Assembly (NCBI GenBank): GCA_027559495.1 | Contig: JAMXSV010000006.1 | Coordinates: 2,170,001-2,234,000 of the forward strand | DNA from: Aurifilum marmelostoma | Lineage: Eukaryota; Ascomycota; Sordariomycetes; Diaporthales; Cryphonectriaceae | DNA: 64,000 nt | Reading direction: 5' to 3' | Part shown: piece after piece, positions 22,215-33,750 of the stretch | How positions within the stretch are numbered: the stretch's first letter is position 1 | Layout: each line of letters opens with the position of its first letter | The notes under the pieces: model-generated | What the model saw: only the letters and a program-made list of their open reading frames with translations | What the model was told of the DNA's origin: nothing | The model's database searches: none | Program-made: the position numbers and the translations under genes

Positions 22215-24342
22215 CTATGGGCTTGCTTTCTCCAACTTGACGGCAAATGCGCTCCTCGCCCTAATCCGGGGTCCAAAGAAGATCAACACCCAGGGCACAA
22301 AGGTCAGGGCCAGGGCGATACCCCCGAGCAAGCCACCCGCGCTCGCGATGCCCAGATTCTCAAACAGAGGCAGGGTCACCAGGGGGAAGATGCCGCCCAG
22401 CACGTTGCGGCAACACGACTGCGCGGCCAGGGCCGAGGACGCATAGATGTGGTAGACGTCGGCAAGATAGTTGAAGGTGGCCAGGTAGATGCTGTAGATG
22501 CCCATGGTCGCGAGACAGATGGCGATTGTGGGTGCGATCCAGTGAGTGCTAGCCGTGGAGGTGAAACCAAACAGAAACAGCCCGACCGGCAGCAGGACGG
22601 CCGTTATGCAGGTGAAATAGAGCCGGGACTCAGGGGCATCGACGGGGAAGTGACGACGAAGGGTCGCGTACAGCCTTCCAGACCGATGATTCTGCCGGCT
22701 GGTGGTGGTGGTGGCGGCATTGTTGTTGTTTTCCTCGTCGGTCGGCGACGCGTCAGGGGACCATTCATCGTCGTCGTCGTGTCCCTCGCCCCCTCCACTG
22801 CGGGTGTTTGAGCAGCTCGTCCTGCCAGATGCCAATGATGGTTGCCAGGACGGACCCGACCATCATGGCCCCGAAGACGTAGCCGGCCATCTCGATATTC
22901 CAGCCGTATACGGTCTCGAAGACGTAAGGGATGGACGCAAAAGTCAGATACAGGACGGCCCAGGCGAAGGACACCCACAATGAGAAAGAGAAGACGACAG
23001 GCTCGGTGATGAGGAGGTGGAACGGGCGGTAGACGGATATGGAGATCATCTTGCCTAGGGACGTGCGCTCCTCATCTGATTTCACCCGCCACCGGAGGCG
23101 AACGAGCTGCACGCCTGTGGTCGCGCCCAAGACCGGCCGAGGGGAGGCTGATGCCGTCTTCTTGTCCTTCTCGTCGTCACCATTTCGCCTCTCGTCTTCT
23201 AGTCCCGTCGTGGTGTCATATTCATCACTCGAGCTGCCCTCGGCGGCCTCATCGACGGCGGCAGCAAGGGGATCCCTGGACCAGACGCCGTAAAAACCAG
23301 CTTGTTCTCTCGCGTCGTACCACTTATTCAGCGCCCTGGCCCTCCGGCTCAACACGACACTGCCCCGGCTCTCCTTGAAGAAGAACGCGATGAGGATCAT
23401 GAGGACGCCACCCATGATGACCTGATGCCAAAATACCCACTTCCACTTGTCACCGTCATCTCCAAAGCGTTCAGTCATGATGGCAGAGACCAGCGGGCCC
23501 AAGCCTGTGCCTATCAGGACCGAGCCGCTGAACAGGGCCATAGGTGTGTTTCTCTCCTCCTTTTCCCACATGTCGGCGATGATGCCGCCTATCATGGTGC
23601 TGAAGACACTCCCGCCGACGCCAGTCAGGAAGCGCGCGACCAGCATGCCGCCCAGGTCCGGCGCGAGGCCGCACACGAGCTGAAACACGACGTATAGAAC
23701 GCCGGAGGCGGCGAAGACGGGATAGCGGCCGTTGATCTCGCTAAAGGGTGCGAGGATCATGGGCGCCAGGGCGAACCCCATGCAGAAGGTGGTGATGCCA
23801 GTGGCGACAGCGGTGTGAGAGACATGGAAGTCGGCCTCCATAAGTGCGGCTGGCGGGGAGTAGGATCCGGCGGTGTATGCGGTCAGCAGCGTCGCTAAGC
23901 AGCACAGCAGGAGGTGATATCCTTTGCGGTGGGCAGGCCAGAGGATAGGATTTGTATAGGGGCCAAGGTCCAGATCGGCAGGAGGACGGGGCTCATGGGA
24001 TTGGGCTGTCGCTGCCGCTGTCGTTGTCGAGGAGGTGAGGATGGTTGTGTTTGGCGGCGGTAGCGGCGTGTCAAAGGTCAAATAACGATACGTGATGGGC
24101 GACTCGGCACCACAACAAGGTCGTGGAGGGGTGGCATCCTCGCTGGATGGTGGTTCATTATCCCCCTTCTCGCCAATGGTACCAATATCCCTCTCGTGCA
24201 TCTGCGTCGTCGTCCCCTCAGGTGGTTGTCCAGCTGTGAGGTCCGTCCCAGGCTCGCGTTCCCGATGTGGTGTTTCTTGTTGTCGTGGTTCACCGTTTGC
24301 ACTGTCGTCTGAGTTGTCGACGAGAGAACGAGATCTTTCCAT
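22215..24342 (-). CDS. MFS transporter, drug:H+ antiporter (DHA1-like)
   Basis: The long first frame (24342 down to about 22790) has a roughly 130-residue polar N-terminus. Membrane segments follow, with the DHA1-like blocks FSEINGRYPVF, GGSVFSTMIGGIIADMW and FFFKESRGSVVLSRRARALNKWYD, a polar central loop, then EPVVFSFSLWVSFAWAVLYL. The last part lies one base over (to 22215): LYFTCITAVLLPVGLFLFGF, WIAPTIAICLATMGIYSIYL, SSALAAQSCCRNVLGGIFPL and a basic end. The frames join if one G is removed from a G5 run (plus strand C5, 22789-22793). Alternatively a 100-nt intron 22699-22798 (GTGGAG..CACCAG, with CTGAC inside) restores frame, though its donor is weak. Likely an efflux pump at the plasma membrane; substrate unknown. 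Confidence 0.83.
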
Positions 24343-24566
24343 GGTGAGAGAGCGCGGCGGGAAAACAACAAGTTCTGCCTACAATAAGAAGACAAACCCG
24401 GCGGTAAGGATATCAGCTGTTGTTGCGGAACTCAAACTCTCCTCCCGACAACGAAAAGCCCGCTGGGGAAGAAGAGACGGATGAAGAGGGTAGGGGGGAT
24501 TTTGTTCCCTGTTCCATTTTTCCCCCTCGGAATCGAGATAAAAAAGAAAGAAAAAAAAAACACACA

Positions 24567-24612
24567 AGACAGAGAGAGAGAGAGAGAGAGAGAGAGGGGA
24601 GGGAGAGAGAGG
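24567..24612. repeat. GA microsatellite
   Basis: Uninterrupted GA repeats followed by related GA-rich units in the MFS 5' flank. Confidence 0.85.
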
Positions 24613-24853
24613 AGGTGAGTGGAGGAGGAGGGAGGGCTGGTGCCCCGGGCAGAAGGTGGGAATAACGAGCAGGAGTGATCCAAGCCCGTCAAATCTGCGC
24701 GTGCATGACACTGCGTCCGGTTGGTTGCGGTTGCGGTCTGTCCCGCATCGCGGCCATGATAACCGTATGGGGGAGGAAAAGTGCGAGGGTGAGAAGAGGG
24801 GAAAGGGAAACGGATGGGGGCTAAGCAGAGAGGACAGATTGAAGCCGGGGGGT

Positions 24854-24981
24854 GGGGGGGGGGGGGAGGCCGGAGGGATACGATGATGCTTCAGTTCTAT
24901 TCGCCTGGTCGCTGCTCACGTTCGTTCACTTTTTGGAACCAACAAATCTATCTTCTGTGTGTGCCGAGGGGGGGGGGGGGG
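24854..24981. repeat. Paired poly-G runs (G13 and G14)
   Basis: G13 at 24854-24866 and G14 at 24968-24981, both intergenic. Such runs could form quadruplex-like structures and are prone to length errors. Confidence 0.85.
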
Positions 24982-25810
24982 AATGGTGTGTGTCTCTAAC
25001 CACGTAACATCGGGAAGACAACAAAGCGGTGCATATCCTCTACGCTATCTCTCGCTAGCGGGTGGATGCATGCATGAGGAGGACTACAGTAGGAGGAGGA
25101 GGAGGAACAAGAGGAGGACAGGAGGAGGAGGAGGAGGACGGCTAGAATGCCCTCTTGTTTTCACCCCTGTCGAGCTGTGATAGTGAGGGACTGGGCGATT
25201 CAGGTCGGCGGGAATAAATGGAAATACTAGCTGATCCACCCCCGTTGTCCCTTTTTCACAGGCTCTGGCTGGATGGAGATCCTGGGCCACGACCCACGCA
25301 AGCACGGCGGACCAGTGGAGGGAGCGCTCCACTCACTCACACGACCATCACACTCGCTACTACTAAGTGACCACTAAGCATTCTGCTGCTGCTGCATGCA
25401 GTAGTCCCTACTAAGTACTACGTGCTGCAGGACTTCGGGTTCAAAGTGCATAGCAGGTATATCCGAGGAGGATCCTGGCGTACCGCAGTACATGGTACGT
25501 AAGTAGAGTGACAATTTTCACAGCGGTGTGTGTTGGTATCTCTTACTAGGTAGTATTCACATCCCTTTCCTCCTCTTCTTCTTGTACGAGGCCATCTTTC
25601 AATGATTTTGCAATGCACTCTTCTGTTCTTCCAAAGGAGTAAGAAAAGAGGGAGGAAAAAAAAAAAAAGAGAATCATAGGACTGACTACACATATTGAAA
25701 AAAGTAATAGCTATCTGTATATACTGTAGACGAGATGATGGGTCGCTGAAAGACTTGCTAAAAGATGAACCGAGACGCTCGTCGCGGCAAACAACACTGT
25801 GAGCACTATA

Positions 25811-25859
25811 CATCCTATGTATGGTAGTAGTATGCACTGTACTTATAGTACGTAGGATG
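25811..25859. repeat. Imperfect hairpin, CATCCTATGTA / TACGTAGGATG arms
   Basis: An 11-bp inverted repeat with one mismatch (25811-25821 and 25849-25859) brackets TAGTAGTA and GTACTTATAGTAC sequence. It lies about 275-325 bp beyond the Ste6 stop codon. It may be a 3'-flank structure or a remnant of a small mobile element. Confidence 0.5.
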
Positions 25860-26133
25860 TACTTTGTAAGTAGTACCACTACTATAAGGCTCCCCGACCC
25901 CAACCTTTTCACTGAGAGACTGGAAACACACACACAGTCAAATTCATCATGGCTTTTGCTGTATTCGCTGCTACTGCGACTGCTGCTGCAGCTGCACCTT
26001 TCTCCAGGGGTCCCTTGCATCGCTGTACCATAGTACTTTGCCTTGTCGAGAGCGGTAGAAAGCTGCGCTTCCAGGACTGTCAGCAGACACTGACACTGAC
26101 ACGTTGGCAGTGTTTCTTTCGGCCCCCTCCTGC

Positions 26134-29100
26134 TTATTCCTGTCTAGACTTTGCAGTACCAACACCGCTTGATGGAGACATCCAGACACCGCCCCCAACC
26201 AGCTCTGCAAACTTGCCCCTGCGAGCCACCAACTCGTCATACCCTCCCTCTTCGGCCACGAAGCCCTGGTCCATGACCACAATGCGCTCCGCCATCCTCA
26301 TCATCTCCTTGCTATGTGTCACGACCACGACGGCCATCTTGTCTGTCGTCCTGATGCGCGAGTCCTCGACCAGGCTCCTGATGGCGAGCCTGACCCCCTC
26401 TGCCCCGTCTGCGTCGAGCGCGCTCGTGGGCTCGTCCATGACCAGCAGCTTAGGCCTGCGCACCAGGGCCCTGGCGATGCTGACGCGCTGCGCCTGGCCC
26501 CCTGACAAACCCACGCCGCCCTCGCCCACGATGGTCGAGTATCCATCTGGCAGGGAGATAATGAAGTCGTGAATGCAGGCCAGCCTGGCAGCGGCGACGA
26601 CCGCTCCGGCCTCGCGGTACGGTGAGTCTGGGTGGAGACCGTAGACGATGTTCTCGTGGAGCGTGGTGGGGAACAAGAAGGGGTGCTGGGGCACAGACGC
26701 CATCTGGTTGCGCAGGGCCGATGTCGAGAGGTCGCTGGCCGCGGTATGCGCGAAGCTGAGAGGAGGAGGACGACGGATAGGGGAAGAAGGATGAGCGGGC
26801 GCATGATGGGGTCCAGGTCCGGCCGAGGACAGTGGATCATACAGCCTCAGGATCAGGTTCGCGATGGTGCTCTTTCCGCAGCCCGATGCTCCGACGATCG
26901 CCACATAATCGCCCTGATCAATCTGTAGATTAACATTGCGGAGCACCTTGCGACCGTCACCGCCCGCTGGATATGCGAACTGCAAGTCCTTCATCTCGAC
27001 GGGAAAAGGTGTTGCGACCCTCTCCTCACCTCGCTCCTCGTGGCTGTTGCTGTATTCCAGGGTTGCGTAGTACAGCACCTGGATCGCCGTGGCTTTTGCC
27101 TGGGATAGCTGTGGTATGTTGTTCATCATGGCCGTCGCGGAGCCCATGCTATAGAGGAGCAGGTTGATGACCTGCATGATCTCTGTCACCGAGATAGTGG
27201 CGCTGCGTGCCGTCAGGAGCGTCGCGGCGTACCACAGCACAAGGGCTGTCATCCACCAGGACATGCTCTGGTTCACCCCATAGAATATACCCGTCAAGAG
27301 ACCCCTCTTGATGCCCGTCTGAAAGGCATCCTCGGTAGACTTGGCATGCTTGCGGCTGAAATAACCCTCCAGTGTCAGAGCCCTGACGACGCGAATGTTG
27401 AGAAATGTCTCCATGGCCACCGAGCCCACCGCGTCCGATGCGACATTTGTGTTGGACTCCCACTTAGTGGACACCGCAGCATTGGATCTGGTGGCTGCGT
27501 ACACGGCCGGGCCCGAGGCGAAGGCGACCAGAGTCAGTTTCCAGGACGTGACCATGGCCCAGACCACAGCGGTGAACATCATGGCAGCGACGATGAGGAT
27601 AATGGGCACGAACCGCCCAACCAGGTTGCGCATTTCCTCGGCGTTTCTGTCCAGGACCTCGACGATCTGTGAGGGCGAGTGCCGGGCCCTGTTGAAGAAC
27701 TCCTTGGGCTGGGACAAAATCTTCTTGAGGGCTTCGACGCGCAGAGCCGTCACCCATGACTGTGCTGCGTACTGCATGAGACAATGCGCCGTGAAGAGCG
27801 AGACGCCGTCAACAGCGGCGATGATGGTGAGGCGGACAGCCCACACCTGACCTCGCGCAGACATCTGTGATTCTGGTGCCCAGAACACGGCCACCAACTG
27901 TGAGAAGACGTACGAGAAGGCAGGATTGCATGCTGCCGCGACAAAACAGGCCGAGAGGCCTACAATAGCACGTAGGCGGTCTGTCTTGCCCAGGACAGGC
28001 CAGACGGTGCCCAAGATCTTGAATAATGAGACAGTTCGTGACGAGGCCTGTTGCTTCGCAGACTTTCTCTTTCTAGTCGTCCTCGTCGTCACCGCCGCTT
28101 GACTCATCCCATTGCCGCTATCCTCTGGTATGAACGCAACCACAGGACTATCCGTCAAAGTTTTCCTGTCGCCTTCGCCAGGTATTGAGCGTGAAACAGC
28201 CCGGGGCCTGTAGGATCTACTGGTCTCGCCCCTCTTCTTAACCATCTCGAGACTCGGCCTCGTCGCATGGCGCGCAGGACTGAGCTCTGACCCGGGCCTG
28301 CTGGCTCTGTCGGGATCTATAAGACCGCTCTGTCGGCTTTGCTCAACCTGGGAAAGTCTTGAAGACGAGGGGTGCCAGGCGTCTTGAGCGCGCATCAAGC
28401 TGGAGCGATAGGTGCCCTCACCAAGGGTCATGCTGAAGATGCCGCTGTTCCTTGCTGGGGCTGTGCCTGTCTGCTGAGGAAGAATCTGAGAGAGGCGGGA
28501 TCTTGCCACAGGCGGGTCTTCGAATGGAGACACGCTATTTGACGACAAGAGATCAAAATCGCTGCCGTCTGTTGACGACGATGATGATAGTGATGGGCTC
28601 AGCGCGGCTGGAGATTCGTCCGTACCCTCCTCGCCCTGTGTCAGAGCTACCAGTGAAGCGAATGCGCCCTCTTCGTCTTTGTCAAGATACTTTCGGAATC
28701 CTTCTTGCACGAGATAGCTCTGGTCCATGACATAAACATAGTCCTCGTCCCGGATCTGCGTGACATCGTGCGTAATGACAATGGTGGTTTTGCCACGGCG
28801 CCATATCCTGATGGCCTCGAGGATGAGAACCTTGCTGGTCGGGTCGAGGCCGCTGGTGACCTCGTCGAGGATCAGAACTGGTGGGTCTCGGAGTCTCGCA
28901 CGAGCGAGAGCAAGTCGTTGTTTTTGACCACCGCTGAGATTGTGGCCTCCCATGCCGACGTTGGTATCGAGACCCTCCGGGAGGCCCGCAAGTGTAGACT
29001 GGAGCATGGCCATGTCACATGCTGCCTGGACCTCCTCTCTGGTGACGCGCGAGGGATCGAGACCACCAAAGGCCACATTCATAAAGACGCTGTCGTCGAA

Positions 29101-30649
29101 GAGGATGCTTGATTGCTGAATCAATGTGATGTTGCTCCGGACCCATGCATCCGTGAGAGTCTCCATCGGATGCCCGTCTACTGAGATGCTGCCGGTGAGA
29201 GGATCGTAAAACTTGAGAATGAGGTTGCTGAGCGTGCTCTTACCCGACCCGCTTCTCCCGACGAGAAAGGTCATCTCGCCTGCTGCAAAGAAGAAGGAAG
29301 CGCGGTTGAGGACAAGCTTGTGTGGGTTCGACGGGTACGCAAAGCTTACGTCCTTGAGCTCAAGATCGCCGCTACACGTGGCGGGAGACTTGAAGCCCCT
29401 CTCTTCAGCCACGACACCGCTCGCCTGTCGCGTGCAGTGATCACCAGACGCCATGTCCAGAACGACTTGTCGGAGGCTGTGCCCAGCTGAGATACCTTTG
29501 GCCAGAACAAGCCATTGCGGCCCAAACCCTTCGATTGCCTGAAAAGCTGTCAGGGCTGCGTAGAAAGTGGTCATGGCGTCTCCGGCCGTACTCGACTTCC
29601 TGCCCACCTGCCACACGGCAAACCAGAAGCCGACGACGAATAGGTTGACCATCCACAGCTTGACATAGCCCATCTGCATCGAGTGCCTGCGTGCCTGCTG
29701 TAGAAAGTATGCGCTGGCCTTCTTGCTGGTTTGCATGTACTGCCACACCTCGTTGTCAAAGCCATTATAGACCTTTACCAGATCGATCGCAGTGACCATT
29801 GCGGTGACGAGCTTGGAGCTATGTGCAAGCTCACGCTTCTGTGCCTGGATGGCCGTCTCCAGACCTCGGCTGATGAGCCCTAGGACCACCACAGACACCG
29901 GAATTGTGGCCAACAAGACGAGTGTGAGCGCCCAGCTGTAGTAGAACGCAATTGTCATGCACCCTATGGCCACGAAGAAGTCGGTGACGAGGAACCCGAG
30001 CACTTGGGACGCTGCAATCTGAAGCTCGCGTGTCTGCCTGGGTGTTTATAATCAAAAAACAAATCTTAGCATCAGACAAATACAGTCATCTGGGATGTGA
30101 TGAGGCTACTGTTAGGGAGCTGGGTACTCACACGTGCAAGGCTGACAGCGCACTGCTCACACCCTCCTCCTGGCTGTCAAACCAGGCCATCTCCTTGTAC
30201 ATCAGGTGGGAGAAAATGGTTTCCCTGGCCTGCCTTGCTATCAATTCTCCAAAGATAACCCAGGCAGCCATGAATGCAGAATTAAAGATCCAGACAGCTG
30301 CACCCATGGCCGTGAGGAGGATGCACCAGAACGTGACACCCGCCATGGCTGATTCTTTGCTGATGGAGCCCGCACCCAGAGGTGTGAGAATGTCCATGAC
30401 CTTGCCGAGGAATATGGCATACGATGTCTTGGCTGCGGCGGCGAAGGCGGCTGCAAGAATGGCCATGATGAGCGGACCGAGATGGCGACGCTCGGTGAAA
30501 GCGAAAAGATCCCGCCACGTTGACTTGGAGGTATTGGCCAGCTGCTGCGTCCCTGGCTTGACCTCATGATCACCCAAGTCGTTCTCGCTCCAAGATGATG
30601 ATATATGGACTCCTCCCTCTTGGGCACTCTTCGAGGGAGTGAATTCCAT
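26134..30649 (-). CDS. STE6: Ste6-type full-size ABC exporter (a-factor-like pheromone exporter)
   Basis: Two exons (30649-30132 and 30037-26134; intron 30038-30131, GTGAGT..CAG) encode 1473 residues in the order TMD-NBD-TMD-NBD. NBD1 (about residues 400-640) has GRSGSGKST (Walker A, near 433), LSGGQKQR (near 540), VLILDEVTSGLD and VITHD. A polar Ser-rich linker of roughly 200 residues follows, then TMD2. NBD2 has VGASGCGKST, NQMASVPQHPFLFP (Q-loop), LSGGQAQR, LLVMDEPTSALD and VVTHSKE. Both sites keep their catalytic Glu and switch His. The junction sequence SALHVQTRELQIAASQVLGFL and overall architecture match fungal Ste6, which exports the prenylated a-type mating peptide across the plasma membrane. 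NBD2 has a Pro-rich insertion between Walker A and the Q-loop. Other ABCB exporters are the main alternative. Confidence 0.87.
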
Positions 30650-31404
30650 GATGTTAGCTGGCTCGCTTCCGAGTTGTCGTCAGCTGTCCGTCCTTATGCC
30701 GTACCAGGGTGGCAATGCTTTAGAATTTGAACGGATAGATGAAGACGTGTTGAAAAGGAGTTTTGATGCTATGTGACTGAGAATGAATGGCGGTCAACAA
30801 GAAAAAGGAAAAAACAAACTGGCGCACGACTGGATGGTGAGAGAGAAAATTCCGAGGAGGACAGGCACAGATTCAATGTTGGTGGCCAAATAACGAGGGG
30901 AAAGGGAGTACATCTCTAATAAATGAGGGTAAAATGGTGGCTAGTTGGTCTCGCGAGTCTTTGTGCAGCTTGTTGATATTGTTCTCGGACCTTGTACTGG
31001 AGTACAATACCAAGGGCCGCAGCAGAATAATAGGTGCAGATGCGCCACCACGAAACGTTCCGCCCGGCACATACTTTCCAGAACGATCCTTGGTCGTGGA
31101 GGGCATTCCAAATTCGACCACCGTCATTGTAAAAGGATCACCGAACGATGATGCCTCGGCGCAGATATCAGGCGGGCCCTCCTACTGTCGTCTTTTGTGT
31201 CGCTGCTGAAGAGCCCCTTGAACGACAACGCAACCAACCCGGGATTGAGCTGGATTATTGGGCCGCATCTTTCTCATGACTACTTTTCTTTTTCCTCTTG
31301 AACGTCGTCACTGTTCTTTGGTCGTTGGTTCAAGATGTTGATTGGGTATCTAAGGGATTGGAAATTGTGATGGTATTTGGTTGTCTCGTCAGACGGTTGT
31401 TCTC
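30650..31404. other. Ste6 upstream region
   Basis: About 750 bp containing the Ste6 promoter and the 3' flank of the PBDC1 gene. No recognisable pheromone-response element or other feature stands out by eye. Confidence 0.45.
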
Positions 31405-32158
31405 CTACTTCTTTCCGGCCGCCTCGGCCTGTGCCTTTTCGTAGATCCAGTCGTTCAGACCCTTCCGGTTCCTTGCTATCTCGACGGCGTAAAACTGCAT
31501 TCGAGGCACTACAGAAGCGTGTCAGTCGCTGAGATTGATACCATAGAACGGAGATGAACGGTTCCCTATAGTATGCCGACCACGCAAGAGATCAAGACTG
31601 GTATGTAAACAGAGGTTCGGCCAGAGAACTCACCAAATATTGTGCCATGCTCAGTGTACTCCTCCTTGGGATTCTTGCGCAGGATGGTGCCGAAACTGTA
31701 GTCGTCGACCTTGTTCTCGTAGGCCATCATGAAATCCCGCCAGCGCTTTTTACCCTCGGCGCTCTTCATCTTGTCTTCATCCAGGGGGCTCGGCGGGGTC
31801 GAACTCGGGAAAGTCCTTGAGGAGGTGTTCGTAAATGTCGTTATCAATCTTGGTGAGGCGCAGGGTGCTGGCCTTGACCTTCTCGAGGATGGCCCAGTAC
31901 GTCTCGAGATGTTGGACAGCTGCATTTCGTCGGGCGGTCAGCACAAGAAGCTCGAGGGTTTTGTTGCGATCCGGACTTCAGCGCGCACCTTTGACAGCAA
32001 ACTGTTTCTCGATCTGGCAGGCTCTCCTAGTCAGTCTCACGAAGTCTACGCGAGCAGAATAGACAATTGATCTGGGCCGTGAGGCAAGGGCTCACCTCTT
32101 CGAAGTTATCAGCAGCGTCTCCCTGGAAATCCGCAGGGACACGCTGTGTGCCGGCCAT
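31405..32158 (-). CDS. PBDC1 family (Polysacc_synt_4 domain) protein with a one-base frame break
   Basis: Four exons (32158-32096, 32013-31989, 31919-31634, 31508-31405), one of only 25 nt, join in phase to about 158 residues. The order of blocks is the family's: DNFEEIEKQFAVKAVQHLETYW, LRLTKIDNDIYEHLLKDFPEF, PLDEDKMKSAEGKKRWRDFMMAYENKVDDYSFGT, then VPRMQFYAVEIARNRKGLNDWIYEKAQ. Within exon 3 the frame breaks between FDPAEP and LDEDKM at a C5 run (plus strand G5, 31784-31788). Removing one base restores the frame exactly. PBDC1/Ypl225w-type proteins act as chaperones in eEF1A folding in yeast, so this is an expected housekeeping gene and the break may be a sequence error. An in-frame ATG at 32185 is an alternative start. 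Confidence 0.83.
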
Positions 32159-33750
32159 GGAGGCCTGAATCAGATCGTCAGACATCTTGCTGATGGTGAT
32201 ATAGGGCTCGGTGGGGGCGTTGCGTAGTTCTCTCAGAAAAGTCAAACAGGTGTGAATGTTAGAGGCGTTGACGATTACGGCAGAAATCCAAAGTTTGGAG
32301 GGGCAACCCTCCTTTACAGCCTTGTTGGGAAAAAATGTGAGGGGCACGGCAGCAGCATTCCTTCCTTACAGGAGCTATGCGGCAAAGGCAGGCATGCCAT
32401 CATCGGGCAGGGGTTTACAATTTTAGCAGGTTAGCAGGGGGGTAGAGAGCCTGGAACAGGGTTCCAGGGTACTAATAACCTTCTGATCAGTATTACCTAA
32501 GAAGGAACCACCCTCTGTACAGGCTGTACTTAACTCCTCCCTCTGGCGATGTGCATTTTATGTTCAGAGATACCTTCTACAATAACAAAATCTGGCACGG
32601 GAGCGATCTATAGTCTGCCCTCCCTCTCCATTTCCATCCGAAGTTCCAAGCGAATTCCCAGCTACCTAGACTTTGGTGAATATTTTGCTCTCCAAATCTC
32701 TGACACCTTTCTGATGCGACCTTGCGTGAAGTCTGGAGCAGCTGTTTCTGCGTGAGAAACTCCCAAGGTGAGGTGTTGAAGGACATGTTGTGAATATCTA
32801 TATCTGACCATTCCATAGATCCTTATTATCTAGGTCACCGTGTGCTATGCCGATTGATCCGCCAGGAGGCATAGCTGGCCGAGAGTTGGGAGATTCAGGC
32901 CAAGCTGTGCACATAGAGCTTCTTCTTTGCCACATTTTATCCTCGGGTAGGAAGCAAGCAATCTGGTTGTTATTCCCTCCTGTAATCTGTGTCTGAGCTG
33001 GTGTAGCATGCTTGTATACTGCAATACAAGCATCAGATGCGAAGCATGCCTTGGGTTGACACCTTTTCACTGTATCATTTTGATACAACTACGAAGACTA
33101 ATTATTCACACAAAGTCACATGTTTGAGGAGCAGGAGCAGAGGAAAAAGGGGCCCAGCTGAAGCACCAGAAATGGGCTCAGAGCTGCGAGAGACCTGTCT
33201 TCACTTCATGTCTACCTCTCTCGAAAACTGTGTAAGGTTTCTAATGTGGTTGAACCGCAGTTGCAGCAGGTCTTCATGATGGACCTGGCAACAGAGTAAT
33301 CAAAATGATGGAATAGTCAGAGGACAGCATGCAGAAGGGAGATGTTCATTAAGGTGGCAGGCAGATTCGAGATTGTCTCATCGAGCGGCGAGGCATGCAA
33401 GGCCACTGTTGTGTAAAGAAGAGCCTGTGCAGCCAGAGGCTTTCATCCCATCTCCCACTGCCAACCAGGAAGAGTGACGTGGTGTGGGGTCAATACAGGA
33501 CGCGTCTCATTGAAGCAGGTCGCCTTGCAACAACAATAAATGCAGCTGTAAGTCACATTGTTGAGGAGGGAACTTCTCAGGGCCCAGACATGTCGTTCAG
33601 CTTCCTTCACAACCCATCTGGCACGTCACAACATTGCCGACTCTGCATCTGTATTCCCTTCTTTCTTCCTCCAATGGTCTTCTATCACCATCAAGAGACA
33701 ATTTAGTCAAGGGCATTGTGGCAACACGTATCTACAAGCGCATCTCATCA
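32159..33750. other. Intergenic, PBDC1 upstream to large disordered-protein gene
   Basis: About 1.6 kb between divergent genes and holding both promoters. Small open frames (for example 33395-33706) show no protein pattern. The large gene could have further 5' exons here that I cannot recognise. Confidence 0.4.

Larger units (their letters stand above)
24343..26133. other. Intergenic, low-complexity rich, MFS upstream / Ste6 downstream
   Basis: The first part holds the MFS promoter with a long GA microsatellite (about 24567-24612). Further on are G13 (24854-24866) and G14 (24968-24981) runs and a GGA-rich stretch (25090-25140). The part nearer Ste6 has TAC/GTA-rich inverted repeats (listed separately). 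The plus-strand frame 25949-26572 is mostly antisense to the Ste6 gene and not a gene. Confidence 0.55.

Noticed and set aside
25949..26572. 207-codon plus-strand frame
   Set aside because: It is mostly antisense to the Ste6 NBD2 coding sequence and has no independent pattern.
20341..30649. Hydrolase, MFS and ABC genes as a secondary-metabolite cluster
   Set aside because: No synthase backbone or pathway regulator is present. The ABC gene looks like the pheromone exporter, so the adjacency is probably incidental.
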